Source of the DNA: Bombus terrestris
Taxonomy: Eukaryota; Arthropoda; Insecta; Hymenoptera; Apidae
Direction: 5' to 3'
Assembly (NCBI RefSeq): GCF_910591885.1
Contig: NW_025963637.1
Span: 62,001 to 126,000, forward strand
DNA: 64,000 nt
In this document: piece after piece, positions 27,341 to 41,710 of the stretch
Position numbering within the stretch: the stretch's first letter is position 1
Layout: every line of letters begins with the position of its first letter
Translations under genes and position numbers: made by a program
Notes under the pieces: model-generated
Seen by the model: only the letters and a program-made list of their open reading frames with translations
What the model was told of the DNA's origin: nothing
The model's database searches: none

Positions 27341-29170
27341 CGTGGGACACCGTTGGACATCGTGGGACACCGTTGGACACCGTTGGACATCGTTGGACAC
27401 CGTTGGACATCGTTGGACACCGTTGGACACCGTTGGACACCGTTGGACACCGTTGGACATCGGTGGACATCGTGGGACACCGTTGGACACCGTTGGACAT
27501 CGTTGGACACCGCTGGACACCGTGGGACAACGTGGGACAACGTGGGACAACGTGGGACACCGTTGGACACCGTTGGACATCGTTGGACAACGTGGGACAA
27601 CGTGGGACAACGTGGGACAACGTGGGACAACGTGGGACATCGTGGGACAACGTGGGACAACGTGGGACAACGTGGGACAACGTGGGACAACGTGGGACAA
27701 CGTGGGAGAACGTGGGACAACGTGGGACAACGTGGGACAACGTGGGAAAACGTGGGACACCGTTGGACATCGTTGGACACCGTGGGACAACGTGGGACAA
27801 CGTGGGACACCGTGGGACACCGTTGGACACCGTTGGACATCGTGGGACAACGTGGGACAACGTGGGACAACGTGGGACAACGTGGGACAACGTGGGACAA
27901 CGTGGGACACCGTTGGACATCGGTGGACATCGTGGGACACCGTTGGACACCGTTGGACATCGTTGGACACCGTTGGACACCGTGGGACAACGTGGGACAA
28001 CGTGGGACAACGTGGGACACCGTTGGACATCGTTGGACACCTTTGGACACCGTGGAACAACGTGGGACAACGTGGGACAACGTGGGACAACGTGGGACAA
28101 CGTGGGACAACGTGGGACAACGTGGGACAACGTGGGAAACCATGGAACAACGTGGGACAACGTGGGACAACGTGGGACAACGTGGGACAACGTGGGACAC
28201 CGTTGGACATCGTTGGACACCGTGGGACAACGTGGGACAACGTGGGACAACGTGGGACAACGTGGGACAACGTGGGACAACGTGGGACAACGTGGGACAA
28301 CGTGGGACTCCGTTGGACACCGTGGGACACCGTTGGACAACGTGGGACAACGTGGGACAACGTGGGACAACGTGGGACAACGTGGGACACCGTTGGACAA
28401 CGTGGGACAACGTGGGACAACGTGGGACAACGTGGGACAACGTGGGACAACGTGGGACAACGTGGGACAACGTGGGACACCGTTGGACATCGTTGGACAC
28501 CGTGGGACAACGTGGGACAACGTGGGACACCGTTGGACACCGTTGGACATCGTTGGACATCGTTGGACACCGTTGGACACCGTTGGACACCGTTGGACAC
28601 CGTGGGACAACGTGGGACAACGTGGGACAACGTGGGACAACGTGGGACAACGTGGGACAACGTGGGACAACGTGGGACAACGTGGGACACCGTTGGACAT
28701 CGTTGGACACCGTGGGACAACGTGGGACAACGTGGGACAACGTGGGACAACGTGGGACAACGTGGGACAACGTGGGACATCGTGGGACAACGTGGGACAA
28801 CGTGGGACAACGTGGGACAACGTGGGACAACGTGGGACAACGTGGGACAACGTGGGACACCGTTGGACATCGTTGGACACCGTTGGACACCGTGGGACAA
28901 CGTGGGACAACGTGGGACAACGTGGGACAACGTGGGACACCGTTGGACATCGGTGGACATCGTGGGACACCGTGGGACACCGTTGGACATCGGTGGACAT
29001 CGTGGGACACCGTTGGACACCGTTGGACATCGTTGGACACCGTTGGACACCGTGGGACAACGTGGGACAACGTGGGACAACGTGGGACAACGTGGGACAA
29101 CGTGGGACACCGTTGGACATCGTTGGACACCGTGGGACAACGTGGGACAACGTGGGACACCGTTGGACAC

Positions 29171-29670
29171 CGTTGGACATCGTTGGACACCGTGGGACAA
29201 CGTGGGACAACGTGGGACACCGTGGGACACCGTTGGACACCGTTGGACATCGTGGGACAACGTGGGACAACGTGGGACAACGTGGGACAACGTGGGACAA
29301 CGTGGGACAACGTGGGACACCGTTGGACATCGGTGGACATCGTGGGACACCGTTGGACACCGTTGGACATCGTTGGACACCGTTGGACACCGTGGGACAA
29401 CGTGGGACCACGTGGGACAACGTGGGACACCGTTGGACATCGTTGGACACCTTTGGACACCGTGGAACAACGTGGGACAACGTGGGACAACGTGGGACAA
29501 CGTGGGACAACGTGGGACAACGTGGGACAACGTGGGACAACGTAGGACAACGTGGGACAACGCGGGACACCGTTGGACATCGTTGGACAACGTGGGACAT
29601 CGTTGGACACCGTTGGACACCGTGGGACAACGTGGGACAACGTGGGACAACGTGGGACAACGTGGGACAA
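29171..29670 (+). repeat. 0.5-kb segment, copy 1 (2,400-base spacing)
   Basis: The segment looks identical to 31571-32070. The shared variants are distinctive: cgtgggacca at 29401 occurs otherwise only at 31801, and cgtaggacaa followed two units later by cgcgggacac (29541 and 29561) recurs at 31941 and 31961. The pair ctttggacac cgtggaacaa at 29451 is also shared. Confidence 0.85.
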
Positions 29671-31070
29671 CGTGGGACAACGTGGGACAACGTGGGACAA
29701 CGTGGGACAACGTGGGACAACGTGGGACACCGTTGGACATCGTGGGACACCGTTGGACACCGTTGGACATCGTTGGACATCGTTGGACATCGTTGGACAC
29801 CGTTGGACACCGTTGGACACCGTTGGACACCGTTGGACATCGGTGGACACCGCTGGACACCGTGGGACAACGTGGGACAACGTGGGACAACGTGGGACAA
29901 CGTGGGACAACGTGGGACACCGTTGGACACCGTTGGACATCGTTGGACAACGTGGGACAACGTGGGACAACGTGGGACAACGTGGGACACCGTTGGACAT
30001 CGTTGGACACCGTGGGACAACGTGGGACAACGTGGGACACCGTTGGACATCGTTGGACATCGTTGGACACCGTTGGACACCGTTGGACACCGTTGGACAC
30101 CGTTGGACATCGGTGGACATCGGTGGACATCGTGGGACACCGTTGGACACCGTTGGACATCGTTGGACACCGCTGGACACCGTGGGACAACGTGGGACAA
30201 CGTGGGACAACGTGGGACACCGTTGGACACCGTTGGACATCGTTGGACAACGTGGGACAACGTGGGACAACGTGGGACAACGTGTGACACCGTTGGACAT
30301 CGTTGGACACCGTGGGACAACGTGGGACAACGTGGGACAACGTGGGACAACGTGGGACACCGTTGGACATCGTTGGACAACGTGGGACATCGTGGGACAA
30401 CGTGGGACAACGTGGGACAACGTGGGACAACGTGGGACAACGTGGGACAACGTGGGACATCGTTGGACACCGTGGGACAACGTGGGACAACGTGGGACAA
30501 CGTGGGACAACGTGGGACACCGTTGGACATCGTTGGACAACGTGGGACAACGTGGGACAACGTGGGACAACGTGGGACAACGTGGGACAACGTGGGACAA
30601 CGTGGGACAACGTGGGACAACGTGGGACAACGTGGGACACCGTTGGACACCGTTGGACACCGTGGGACAACGTGGGACAACGTGGGACATCGTTGGACAC
30701 CGTTGGACACCGTGGGACACCGTTGGACACCGCTGGACACCGTGGGACAACGTGGGACAACGTGGGACATCGTTGGACACCGTGGGACAACGTGGGACAT
30801 CGTGGGACAACGTGGGACAACGTGGGACAACGTGGGACAACGTGGGACAACGTGGGACAACGTGGGACAACGTGGGACAACGTGGGACAACGTGGGACAA
30901 CGTGGGACACCGTTGGACATCGTTGGACAACGTGGGACATCGTGGGACAACGTGGGACAACGTGGGACAACGTGGGACAACGTGGGACACCGTTGGACAC
31001 CGTGGGACACCGTTGGACACCGTTGGACACCGTGGGACACCGTTGGACACCGCTGGACATCGTTGGACAC

Positions 31071-31240
31071 CGTGGGACAACGTGGGACAACGTGGGACAA
31101 CGTGGGACAACGTGGGACAACGTGGGACAACGTGGGACAACGTGGGACAACGTGGGACAACGTGGGACAACGTGGGACAACGTGGGACAACGTGGGACAA
31201 CGTGGGACAACGTGGGACAACGTGGGACAACGTGGGACAA
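31071..31240 (+). repeat. Longest homogeneous cgtgggacaa run noticed (17 units)
   Basis: Seventeen identical units lie between cgctggacat cgttggacac on the left and cgtgggacac cgttggacat on the right. The same flanks enclose 13 units at 24141-24270, 13 at 26601-26730 and 15 at 38041-38190. Identical flanks with different run length point to slippage or unequal exchange confined to the homogeneous stretch. Confidence 0.85.
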
Positions 31241-31570
31241 CGTGGGACACCGTTGGACATCGTTGGACACCGTGGGACAACGTGGGACAACGTGGGACAC
31301 CGTGGGACACCGTTGGACACCGTTGGACATCGTTGGACACCGTGGGACAACGTGGGAAAACGTGGGACAACGTGGGACACCGTTGGACATCGTTGGACAC
31401 CGTGGGACAACGTGGGACAACGTGGGACACCGTTGGACACCTTTGGACATCGTTGGACACCGTTGGACACCGTGGGACAACGTGGGACAACGAGGGACAA
31501 CGTGGGACAACGTGGGACAACGTGGGACAACGTGGGACAACGTGGGACAACGTGGGAAAACGTGGGACAC

Positions 31571-32070
31571 CGTTGGACATCGTTGGACACCGTGGGACAA
31601 CGTGGGACAACGTGGGACACCGTGGGACACCGTTGGACACCGTTGGACATCGTGGGACAACGTGGGACAACGTGGGACAACGTGGGACAACGTGGGACAA
31701 CGTGGGACAACGTGGGACACCGTTGGACATCGGTGGACATCGTGGGACACCGTTGGACACCGTTGGACATCGTTGGACACCGTTGGACACCGTGGGACAA
31801 CGTGGGACCACGTGGGACAACGTGGGACACCGTTGGACATCGTTGGACACCTTTGGACACCGTGGAACAACGTGGGACAACGTGGGACAACGTGGGACAA
31901 CGTGGGACAACGTGGGACAACGTGGGACAACGTGGGACAACGTAGGACAACGTGGGACAACGCGGGACACCGTTGGACATCGTTGGACAACGTGGGACAT
32001 CGTTGGACACCGTTGGACACCGTGGGACAACGTGGGACAACGTGGGACAACGTGGGACAACGTGGGACAA
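31571..32070 (+). repeat. 0.5-kb segment, copy 2 (2,400-base spacing)
   Basis: This is the partner of 29171-29670, with cgtgggacca at 31801, ctttggacac at 31851, cgtaggacaa at 31941 and cgcgggacac at 31961. It is followed at 32071 by sequence homologous to 20,791 and onward, so a copying breakpoint lies near 32,020-32,070. Confidence 0.85.
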
Positions 32071-33430
32071 CGTGGGACACCGTGGGACACCGTTGGACAC
32101 CGTTGGACATCGTTGGACACCGTGGGACAACGTGGGACAACGTGGGACACCGCTGGACACCGTGGGACATCGTTGGACACCTTTGGACACCGTGGGACAA
32201 CGTGGGACAACGTGGGACAACGTGGGACAACGTGGGACAACGTGGGACACCGTTGGACATCGTTGGACACCGTGGGACATCGTTGGACAACGTGGGACAC
32301 CGTGGGACAACGTGGGACAACGTGGGACAACGTGGGAAACCATGGAACAACGTGGGACAACGTGGGACAACGTGGGACAACGTGGGACAACGTGGGACAC
32401 CGTTGGACATCGTTGGACACCGTGGGACAACGTGGGACAACGTGGGACAACGTGGGACAACGTGGGACAACGTGGGACAACGTGGGACAACGTGGGACAA
32501 CGTGGGACACCGTTGGACATCGTTGGACACCGTGGGACAACGTGGGACAACGTGGGACACCGTTGGACACCGTTGGACATCGTTGGACATCGTTGGACAC
32601 CGTTGGACACCGTTGGACACCGTTGGACACCGTGGGACAACGTGGGACAACGTGGGACAACGTGGGACAACGTGGGACAACGTGGGACAACGTGGGACAA
32701 CGTGGGACAACGTGGGACACCGTTGGACATCGTTGGACACCGTGGGACAACGTGGGACAACGTGGGACAACGTGGGACAACGTGGGACAACGTGGGACAT
32801 CGTGGGACAACGTGGGACAACGTGGGACAACGTGGGACAACGTGGGACAACGTGGGACAACGTGGGACAACGTGGGACACCGTTGGACATCGTTGGACAC
32901 CGTTGGACACCGTGGGACAACGTGGGACAACGTGGGACAACGTGGGACAACGTGGGACACCGTTGGACATCGGTGGACATCGTGGGACACCGTGGGACAC
33001 CGTTGGACATCGGTGGACATCGTGGGACACCGTTGGACACCGTTGGACATCGTTGGACACCGTTGGACACCGTGGGACAACGTGGGACAACGTGGGACAA
33101 CGTGGGACAACGTGGGACAACGTGGGACACCGTTGGACATCGTTGGACACCGTGGGACAACGTGGGACAACGTGGGACACCGTTGGACACCGTTGGACAT
33201 CGTTGGACACCGTTGGACACCGTGGGACAACGTGGGACAACGTGGGACAACGTGGGACAACGTGGGACAACGTGGGACACCGTTGGACATCGTTGGACAT
33301 CGTTGGACATCGTTGGACACCGTTGGACACCGTTGGACACCGTTGGACACCGTTGGACATCGGTGGACACCGCTGGACACCGTGGGACAACGTGGGACAA
33401 CGTGGGACAACGTGGGACACCGTTGGACAC
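32021..33430 (+). repeat. 1.4-kb segment, copy 2 (partner at 20741)
   Basis: This is the 11.28-kb-offset partner of 20741-22160. Most of it is also the first member of a 1,110-base tandem duplication (32341-33450). Similarity to the 22.1-kb sequence breaks at the junction with the second tandem member near 33,431 and resumes after that member ends near 34,530. The tandem duplication is therefore younger than the 11.28-kb copying. Confidence 0.78.
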
Positions 33431-33450
33431 CGTGGGACAACGTGGGAAAC
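32341..33450 (+). repeat. 1,110-base tandem duplication, member 1
   Basis: The member starts at catggaacaa (32341) and ends at the cgtgggaaac that precedes the next catggaacaa (33451). The order of units, including cggtggacat pairs and the cggtggacac cgctggacac pair at 33361, is repeated 1,110 bases later (34471). Confidence 0.82.
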
Positions 33451-34540
33451 CATGGAACAACGTGGGACAACGTGGGACAACGTGGGACAACGTGGGACAA
33501 CGTGGGACACCGTTGGACATCGTTGGACACCGTGGGACAACGTGGGACAACGTGGGACAACGTGGGACAACGTGGGACAACGTGGGACAACGTGGGACAA
33601 CGTGGGACAACGTGGGACACCGTTGGACATCGTTGGACACCGTGGGACAACGTGGGACAACGTGGGACACCGTTGGACACCGTTGGACATCGTTGGACAT
33701 CGTTGGACACCGTTGGACACCGTTGGACACCGTTGGACACCGTGGGACAACGTGGGACAACGTGGGACAACGTGGGACAACGTGGGACAACGTGGGACAA
33801 CGTGGGACAACGTGGGACAACGTGGGACACCGTTGGACATCGTTGGACACCGTGGGACAACGTGGGACAACGTGGGACAACGTGGCACAACGTGGGACAA
33901 CGTGGGACATCGTGGGACAACGTGGGACAACGTGGGACAACGTGGGACAACGTGGGACAACGTGGGACAACGTGGGACAACGTGGGACACCGTTGGACAT
34001 CGTTGGACACCGTTGGACACCGTGGGACAACGTGGGACAACGTGGGACAACGTGGGACAACGTGGGACACCGTTGGACATCGGTGGACATCGTGGGACAC
34101 CGTGGGACACCGTTGGACATCGGTGGACATCGTGGGACACCGTGGGACACCGTTGGACATCGTTGGACACCGTTGGACACCGTGGGACAACGTGGGACAA
34201 CGTGGGACAACGTGGGACAACGTGGGACAACGTGGGACACCGTTGGACATCGTTGGACACCGTGGGACAACGTGGGACAACGTGGGACACCGTTGGACAC
34301 CGTTGGACATCGTTGGACACCGTTGGACACCGTGGGACAACGTGGGACAACGTGGGACAACGTGGGACAACGTGGGACAACGTGGGACACCGTTGGACAT
34401 CGTTGGACATCGTTGGACATCGTTGGACACCGTTGGACACCGTTGGACACCGTTGGACACCGTTGGACATCGGTGGACACCGCTGGACACCGTGGGACAA
34501 CGTGGGACAACGTGGGACAACGTGGGACACCGTTGGACAC
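33451..34540 (+). repeat. 1,110-base tandem duplication, member 2
   Basis: This directly follows member 1 and repeats it in register. Private substitutions include cgtggcacaa at 33881 and cgtgggacac at 34141, where member 1 has cgttggacac. From about 34,531 the sequence continues with the context found after 22,160. Confidence 0.8.
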
Positions 34541-35340
34541 CGTTGGACATCGTTGGACAACGTGGGACAACGTGGGACAACGTGGGACAACGTGGGACAC
34601 CGTTGGACATCGTTGGACACCGTGGGACAACGTGGGACAACGTGGGACAACGTGGGACAACGTGGGACACCGTTGGACATCGTTGGACAACGTGGGACAT
34701 CGTGGGACAACGTGGGACAACGTGGGACAACGTGGGACAACGTGGGACACCGTTGGACACCGTTGGACATCGTTGGACAACGTGGGACAACGTGGGACAA
34801 CGTGGGACAACGTGGGACACCGATGGACATCGTTGGACACCGTGGGACAACGTGGGACAACGTGGGACACCGTTGGACATCGTTGGACATCGTTGGACAC
34901 CGTTGGACACCGTTGGACACCGTTGGACACCGTTGGACATCGGTGGACATCGGTGGACATCGTGGGACACCGTTGGACACCGTTGGACATCGTTGGACAC
35001 CGCTGGACACCGTGGGACAACGTGGGACAACGTGGGACAACGTGGGACACCGTTGGACACCGTTGGACATCGTTGGACAACGTGGGACAACGTGGGACAA
35101 CGTGGGACAACGTGGGACACCGTTGGACATCGTTGGACACCGTGGGACAACGTGGGACAACGTGGGACAACGTGGGACAACGTGGGACACCGTTGGACAT
35201 CGTTGGACAACGTGGGACATCGTGGGACAACGTGGGACAACGTGGGACAACGTGGGACAACGTGGGACAACGTGGGACAACGTGGGACAACGTGGGACAA
35301 CGTGGGACAACGTGGGACAACGTGGGACAACGTGGGTCAA

Positions 35341-36980
35341 CGTGGGACACCGTTGGACATCGTTGGACACCGTGGGACAACGTGGGACAACGTGGGACAC
35401 CGTGGGACACCGTTGGACACCGTTGGACATCGTTGGACACCGTGGGACAACGTGGGAAAACGTGGGACAACGTGGGACACCGTTGGACATCGTTGGACAC
35501 CGTGGGACAACGTGGGACAACGTGGGACACCGTTGGACACCTTTGGACATCGTTGGACACCGTTGGACACCGTGGGACAACGTGGGACAACGAGGGACAA
35601 CGTGGGACAACGTGGGACAACGTGGGACAACGTGGGACAACGTGGGACACCGTTGGACATCGTGGGACACCGTTGGACACCGTTGGACATCGTTGGACAC
35701 CGTTGGACATCGTTGGACACCGTTGGACACCGTTGGACACCGTTGGACACCGTTGGACATCGGTGGACATCGTGGGACACCGTTGGACACCGTTGGACAT
35801 CGTTGGACACCGCTGGACACCGTGGGACAACGTGGGACAACGTGGGACAACGTGGGACACCGTTGGACACCGTTGGACATCGTTGGACAACGTGGGACAA
35901 CGTGGGACAACGTGGGACAACGTGGGACAACGTGGGACAACGTGGGACAACGTGGGACAACGTGGGACAACGTGGGACAACGTGGGACAACGTGGGACAA
36001 CGTGGGACAACGTGGGACAACGTGGGACAACGTGGGAAAACGTGGGACACCGTTGGACATCGTTGGACACCGTGGGACAACGTGGGACAACGTGGGACAC
36101 CGTGGGACACCGTTGGACACCGTTGGACATCGTGGGACAACGTGGGACAACGTGGGACAACGTGGGACAACGTGGGACAACGTGGGACAACGTGGGACAC
36201 CGTTGGACATCGGTGGACATCGTGGGACACCGTTGGACACCGTTGGACATCGTTGGACACCGTTGGACACCGTGGGACAACGTGGGACAACGTGGGACAA
36301 CGTGGGACACCGTTGGACATCGTTGGACACCTTTGGACACCGTGGAACAACGTGGGACAACGTGGGACAACGTGGGACAACGTGGGACAACGTGGGACAA
36401 CGTGGGACAACGTGGGACAACGTGGGACAACGTGGGAAACCATGGAACAACGTGGGACAACGTGGGACAACGTGGGACAACGTGGGACAACGTGGGACAC
36501 CGTTGGACATCGTTGGACACCGTGGGACAACGTGGGACAACGTGAGACAACGTGGGACAACGTGGGACAACGTGGGACAACGTGGGACAACGTGGGACAA
36601 CGTGGGACACCGTTGGACACCGTGGGACACCGTTGGACAACGTGGGACAACGTGGGACAACGTGGGACAACGTGGGACAACGTGGGACACCGTTGGACAA
36701 CGTGGGACAACGTGGGACAACGTGGGACAACGTGGGACAACGTGGGACAACGTGGGACAACGTGGGACAACGTGGGACACCGTTGGACATCGTTGGACAC
36801 CGTGGGACAACGTGGGACAACGTGGGACACCGTTGGACACCGTTGGACATCGTTGGACATCGTTGGACACCGTTGGACACCGTTGGACACCGTTGGACAC
36901 CGTGGGACAACGTGGGACAACGTGGGACAACGTGGGACAACGTGGGACAACGTGGGACAACGTGGGACAACGTGGGACAA
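35341..36980 (+). repeat. 1.6-kb segment, copy 1 (partner at 41711)
   Basis: The segment aligns to 41711-43330 with an offset moving from 6,370 to 6,340 in ten-base steps. Shared units are cgtgggaaaa (35451 and 41821), cgagggacaa (35591 and 41961), ctttggacac (36331 and 42681), catggaacaa (36441 and 42781) and cgtgagacaa (36541 and 42881). I see cgtgagacaa only in these two places. The unit just before the segment, cgtgggtcaa at 35331, is unique. Confidence 0.82.
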
Positions 36981-39900
36981 CGTGGGACACCGTTGGACAT
37001 CGTTGGACACCGTGGGACAACGTGGGACAACGTGGGACAACGTGGGACAACGTGGGACAACGTGGGACATCGTGGGACAACGTGGGACAACGTGGGACAA
37101 CGTGGGACAACGTGGGACAACGTGGGACAACGTGGGACAACGTGGGACACCGTTGGACATCGTTGGACACCGTTGGACACCGTGGGACAACGTGGGACAA
37201 CGTGGGACAACGTGGGACAACGTGGGACACCGTTGGACATCGGTGGACATCGTGGGACACCGTGGGACACCGTTGGACATCGGTGGACATCGTGGGACAC
37301 CGTTGGACACCGTTGGACATCGTTGGACACCGTTGGACACCGTGGGACAACGTGGGACAACGTGGGACAACGTGGGACAACGTGGGACAACGTGGGACAC
37401 CGTTGGACATCGTTGGACACCGTGGGACAACGTGGGACAACGTGGGACACCGTTGGACACCGTTGGACATCGTTGGACACCGTTGGACACCGTGGGACAA
37501 CGTGGGACAACGTGGGACAACGTGGGACAACGTGGGACAACGTGGGACAACGTGGGACAACGTGGGACACCGTTGGACATCGTGGGACACCGTTGGACAC
37601 CGTTGGACATCGTTGGACATCGTTGGACATCGTTGGACACCGTTGGACACCGTTGGACACCGTTGGACACCGTTGGACATCGGTGGACACCGCTGGACAC
37701 CGTGGGACAACGTGGGACAACGTGGGACAACGTGGGACACCGTTGGACACCGTTGGACATCGTTGGACAACGTGGGACAACGTGGGACAACGTGGGACAA
37801 CGTGGGACACCGTTGGACATCGTTGGACACCGTGGGACAACGTGGGACAACGTGGGACAACGTGGGACAACGTGGGACACCGTTGGACATCGTTGGACAA
37901 CGTGGGACATCGTGGGACAACGTGGGACAACGTGGGACAACGTGGGACAACGTGGGACACCGTTGGACACCGTGGGACACCGTTGGACACCGTTGGACAC
38001 CGTGGGACACCGTTGGACACCGCTGGACATCGTTGGACACCGTGGGACAACGTGGGACAACGTGGGACAACGTGGGACAACGTGGGACAACGTGGGACAA
38101 CGTGGGACAACGTGGGACAACGTGGGACAACGTGGGACAACGTGGGACAACGTGGGACAACGTGGGACAACGTGGGACAACGTGGGACAACGTGGGACAC
38201 CGTTGGACATCGTTGGACACCGTGGGACAACGTGGGACAACGTGGGACACCGTGGGACACCGTTGGACACCGTTGGACATCGTTGGACACCGTGGGACAA
38301 CGTGGGAAAACGTGGGACAACGTGGGACACCGTTGGACATCGTTGGACACCGTGGGACAACGTGGGACAACGTGGGACACCGTTGGACACCTTTGGACAT
38401 CGTTGGACACCGTTGGACACCGTGGGACAACGTGGGACAACGAGGGACAACGTGGGACAACGTGGGACAACGTGGGACAACGTGGGACAACGTGGGACAC
38501 CGTTGGACATCGTGGGACACCGTTGGACACCGTTGGATATCGTTGGACACCGTTGGACATCGTTGGACACCGTTGGACACCGTTGGACACCGTTGGACAC
38601 CGTTGGACATCGGTGGACATCGTGGGACACCGTTGGACACCGTTGGACATCGTTGGACACCGCTGGACACCGTGGGACAACGTGGGACAACGTGGGACAA
38701 CGTGGGACAACGTGGGACAACGTGGGACACCGTTGGACACCGTTGGACATCGTTGGACAACGTGGGACAACGTGGGACAACGTGGGACAACGTGGGACAA
38801 CGTGGGACATCGTGGGACAACGTGGGACAACGTGGGACAACGTGGGACTACGTGGGACAACGTGGGACAACGTGGGACAACGTGGGACAACGTGGGACAA
38901 CGTGGGACAACGTGGGACAACGTGGGAAAACGTGGGACACCGTTGGACATCGTTGGACACCGTGGGACAACGTGGGACAACGTGGGACACCGTGGGACAC
39001 CGTTGGACACCGTTGGACATCGTGGGACAACGTGGGACAACGTGGGACAACGTGGGACAACGTGGGACAACGTGGGACAACGTGGGACACCGTTGGACAT
39101 CGGTGGACATCGTGGGACACCGTTGGACACCGTTGGACATCGTTGGACACCGTTGGACACCGTGGGACAACGTGGGACAACGTGGGACAACGTGGGACAC
39201 CGTTGGACATCGTTGGACACCTTTGGACACCGTGGAACAACGTGGGACAACGTGGGACAACGTGGGACAACGTGGGACAACGTGGGACAACGTGGGACAA
39301 CGTGGGACAACGTAGGACAACGTGGGACAACGTGGGACACCGTTGGACATCGTTGGACAACGTGGGACATCGTTGGACACCGTTGGACACCGTGGGACAT
39401 CGTTGGACACCGTGGGACAACGTGGGACAACGTGGGACAACGTGGGACAACGTGGGACAACGTGGGACAACGTGGGACAACGTGGGACAACGTGGGACAC
39501 CGTTGGACATCGTTGGACACCGTGGGACAACGTGGGACAACGTGGGACACCGTTGGACACCGTTGGACATCGTTGGACATCGTTGGACACCGTTGGACAC
39601 CGTTGGACACCGTTGGACACCGTGGGACAACGTGGGACAACGTGGGACAACGTGGGACAACGTGGGACAACGTGGGACAACGTGGGACAACGTGGGACAA
39701 CGTGGGACACCGTTGGACATCGTTGGACACCGTGGGACAACGTGGGACAACGTGGGACAACGTGGGACAACGTGGGACAACGTGGGACATCGTGGGACAA
39801 CGTGGGACAACGTGGGACAACGTGGGACAACGTGGGACAACGTGGGACAACGTGGGACAACGTGGGACACCGTTGGACATCGTTGGACACCGTTGGACAC

Positions 39901-41710
39901 CGTGGGACAACGTGGGACAACGTGGGACAACGTGGGACAACGTGGGACACCGTTGGACATCGGTGGACATCGTGGGACACCGTGGGACACCGTTGGACAT
40001 CGGTGGACATCGTGGGACACCGTTGGACACCGTTGGACATCGTTGGACACCGTTGGACACCGTGGGACAACGTGGGACAACGTGGGACAACGTGGGACAA
40101 CGTGGGACAACGTGGGACACCGTTGGACATCGTTGGACACCGTGGGACAACGTGGGACAACGTGGGACACCGTTGGACACCGTTGGACATCGTTGGACAC
40201 CGTTGGACACCGTGGGACAACGTGGGACAACGTGGGACAACGTGGGACAACGTGGGACAACGTGGGACACCGTTGGACATCGTTGGACATCGTTGGACAT
40301 CGTTGGACACCGTTGGACACCGTTGGACACCGTTGGACACCGTTGGACATCGGTGGACACCGCTGGACACCGTGGGACAACGTGGGACAACGTGGGACAA
40401 CGTGGGACACCGTTGGACACCGTTGGACATCGTTGGACAACGTGGGACAACGTGGGACAACGTGGGACAACGTGGGACACCGTTGGACATCGTTGGACAC
40501 CGTGGGACAACGTGGGACAACGTGGGACAACGTGGGACAACGTGGGACACCGTTGGACATCGTTGGACAACGTGGGACATCGTGGGACAACGTGGGACAA
40601 CGTGGGACAACGTGGGACAACGTGGGACACCGTTGGACACCGTTGGACATCGTTGGACAACGTGGGACAACGTGGGACAACGTGGGACAACGTGGGACAC
40701 CGTTGGACATCGTTGGACACAGTGGGACAACGTGGGACAACGTGGGACACCGTTGGACATCGTTGGACATCGTTGGACACCGTTGGACACCGTTGGACAC
40801 CGTTGGACACCGTTGGACATCGGTGGACATCGGTGGACATCGTGGGACACCGTTGGACACCGTTGGACATCGTTGGACACCGCTGGACACCGTGGGACAA
40901 CGTGGGACAACGTGGGACAACGTGGGACACCGTTGGACACCGTTGGACATCGTTGGACAACGTGGGACAACGTGGGACAACGTGGGACAACGTGGGACAC
41001 CGTTGGACATCGTTGGACACCGTGGGACAACGTGGGACAACGTGGGACAACGTGGGACAACGTGGGACACCGTTGGACATCGTTGGACAACGTGGGACAT
41101 CGTGGGACAACGTGGGACAACGTGGGACAACGTGGGACAACGTGGGACAACGTGGGACAACGTGGGACAACGTGGGACAACGTGGGACAACGTGGGACAA
41201 CGTGGGACAACGTGGGACAACGTGGGACACCGTTGGACATCGTTGGACACCGTGGGACAACGTGGGACAACGTGGGACACCGTGGGACACCGTTGGACAC
41301 CGTTGGACATCGTTGGACACCGTGGGACAACGTGGGAAAACGTGGGACAACGTGGGACACCGTTGGACATCGTTGGACACCGTTGGACATCGGTGGACAT
41401 CGTGGGACACCGTTGGACACCGTTGGACATCGTTGGACACCGCTGGACACCGTGGGACAACGTGGGACAACGTGGGACAACGTGGGACACCGTTGGACAC
41501 CGTTGGACACCGTTGGACATCGTTGGACACCGTGGGACAACGTGGGAAAACGTGGGACAACGTGGGACACCGTTGGACATCGTTGGACACCGTTGGACAT
41601 CGGTGGACAACGTGGGACACCGTTGGACACCTTTGGACATCGTTGGACACCGCTGGACACCGTGGGACAACGTGGGACAACGTGGGACAACGTGGGACAC
41701 CGTTGGACAC

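Noticed and set aside
32341..34540. A single regular higher-order repeat period for the whole window
   Set aside because: Offsets of 7,950, 5,030, 2,460, 2,400, 1,110, 790 and about 4,870 bases apply only locally. The window is a mosaic of segment copies, not one higher-order unit.
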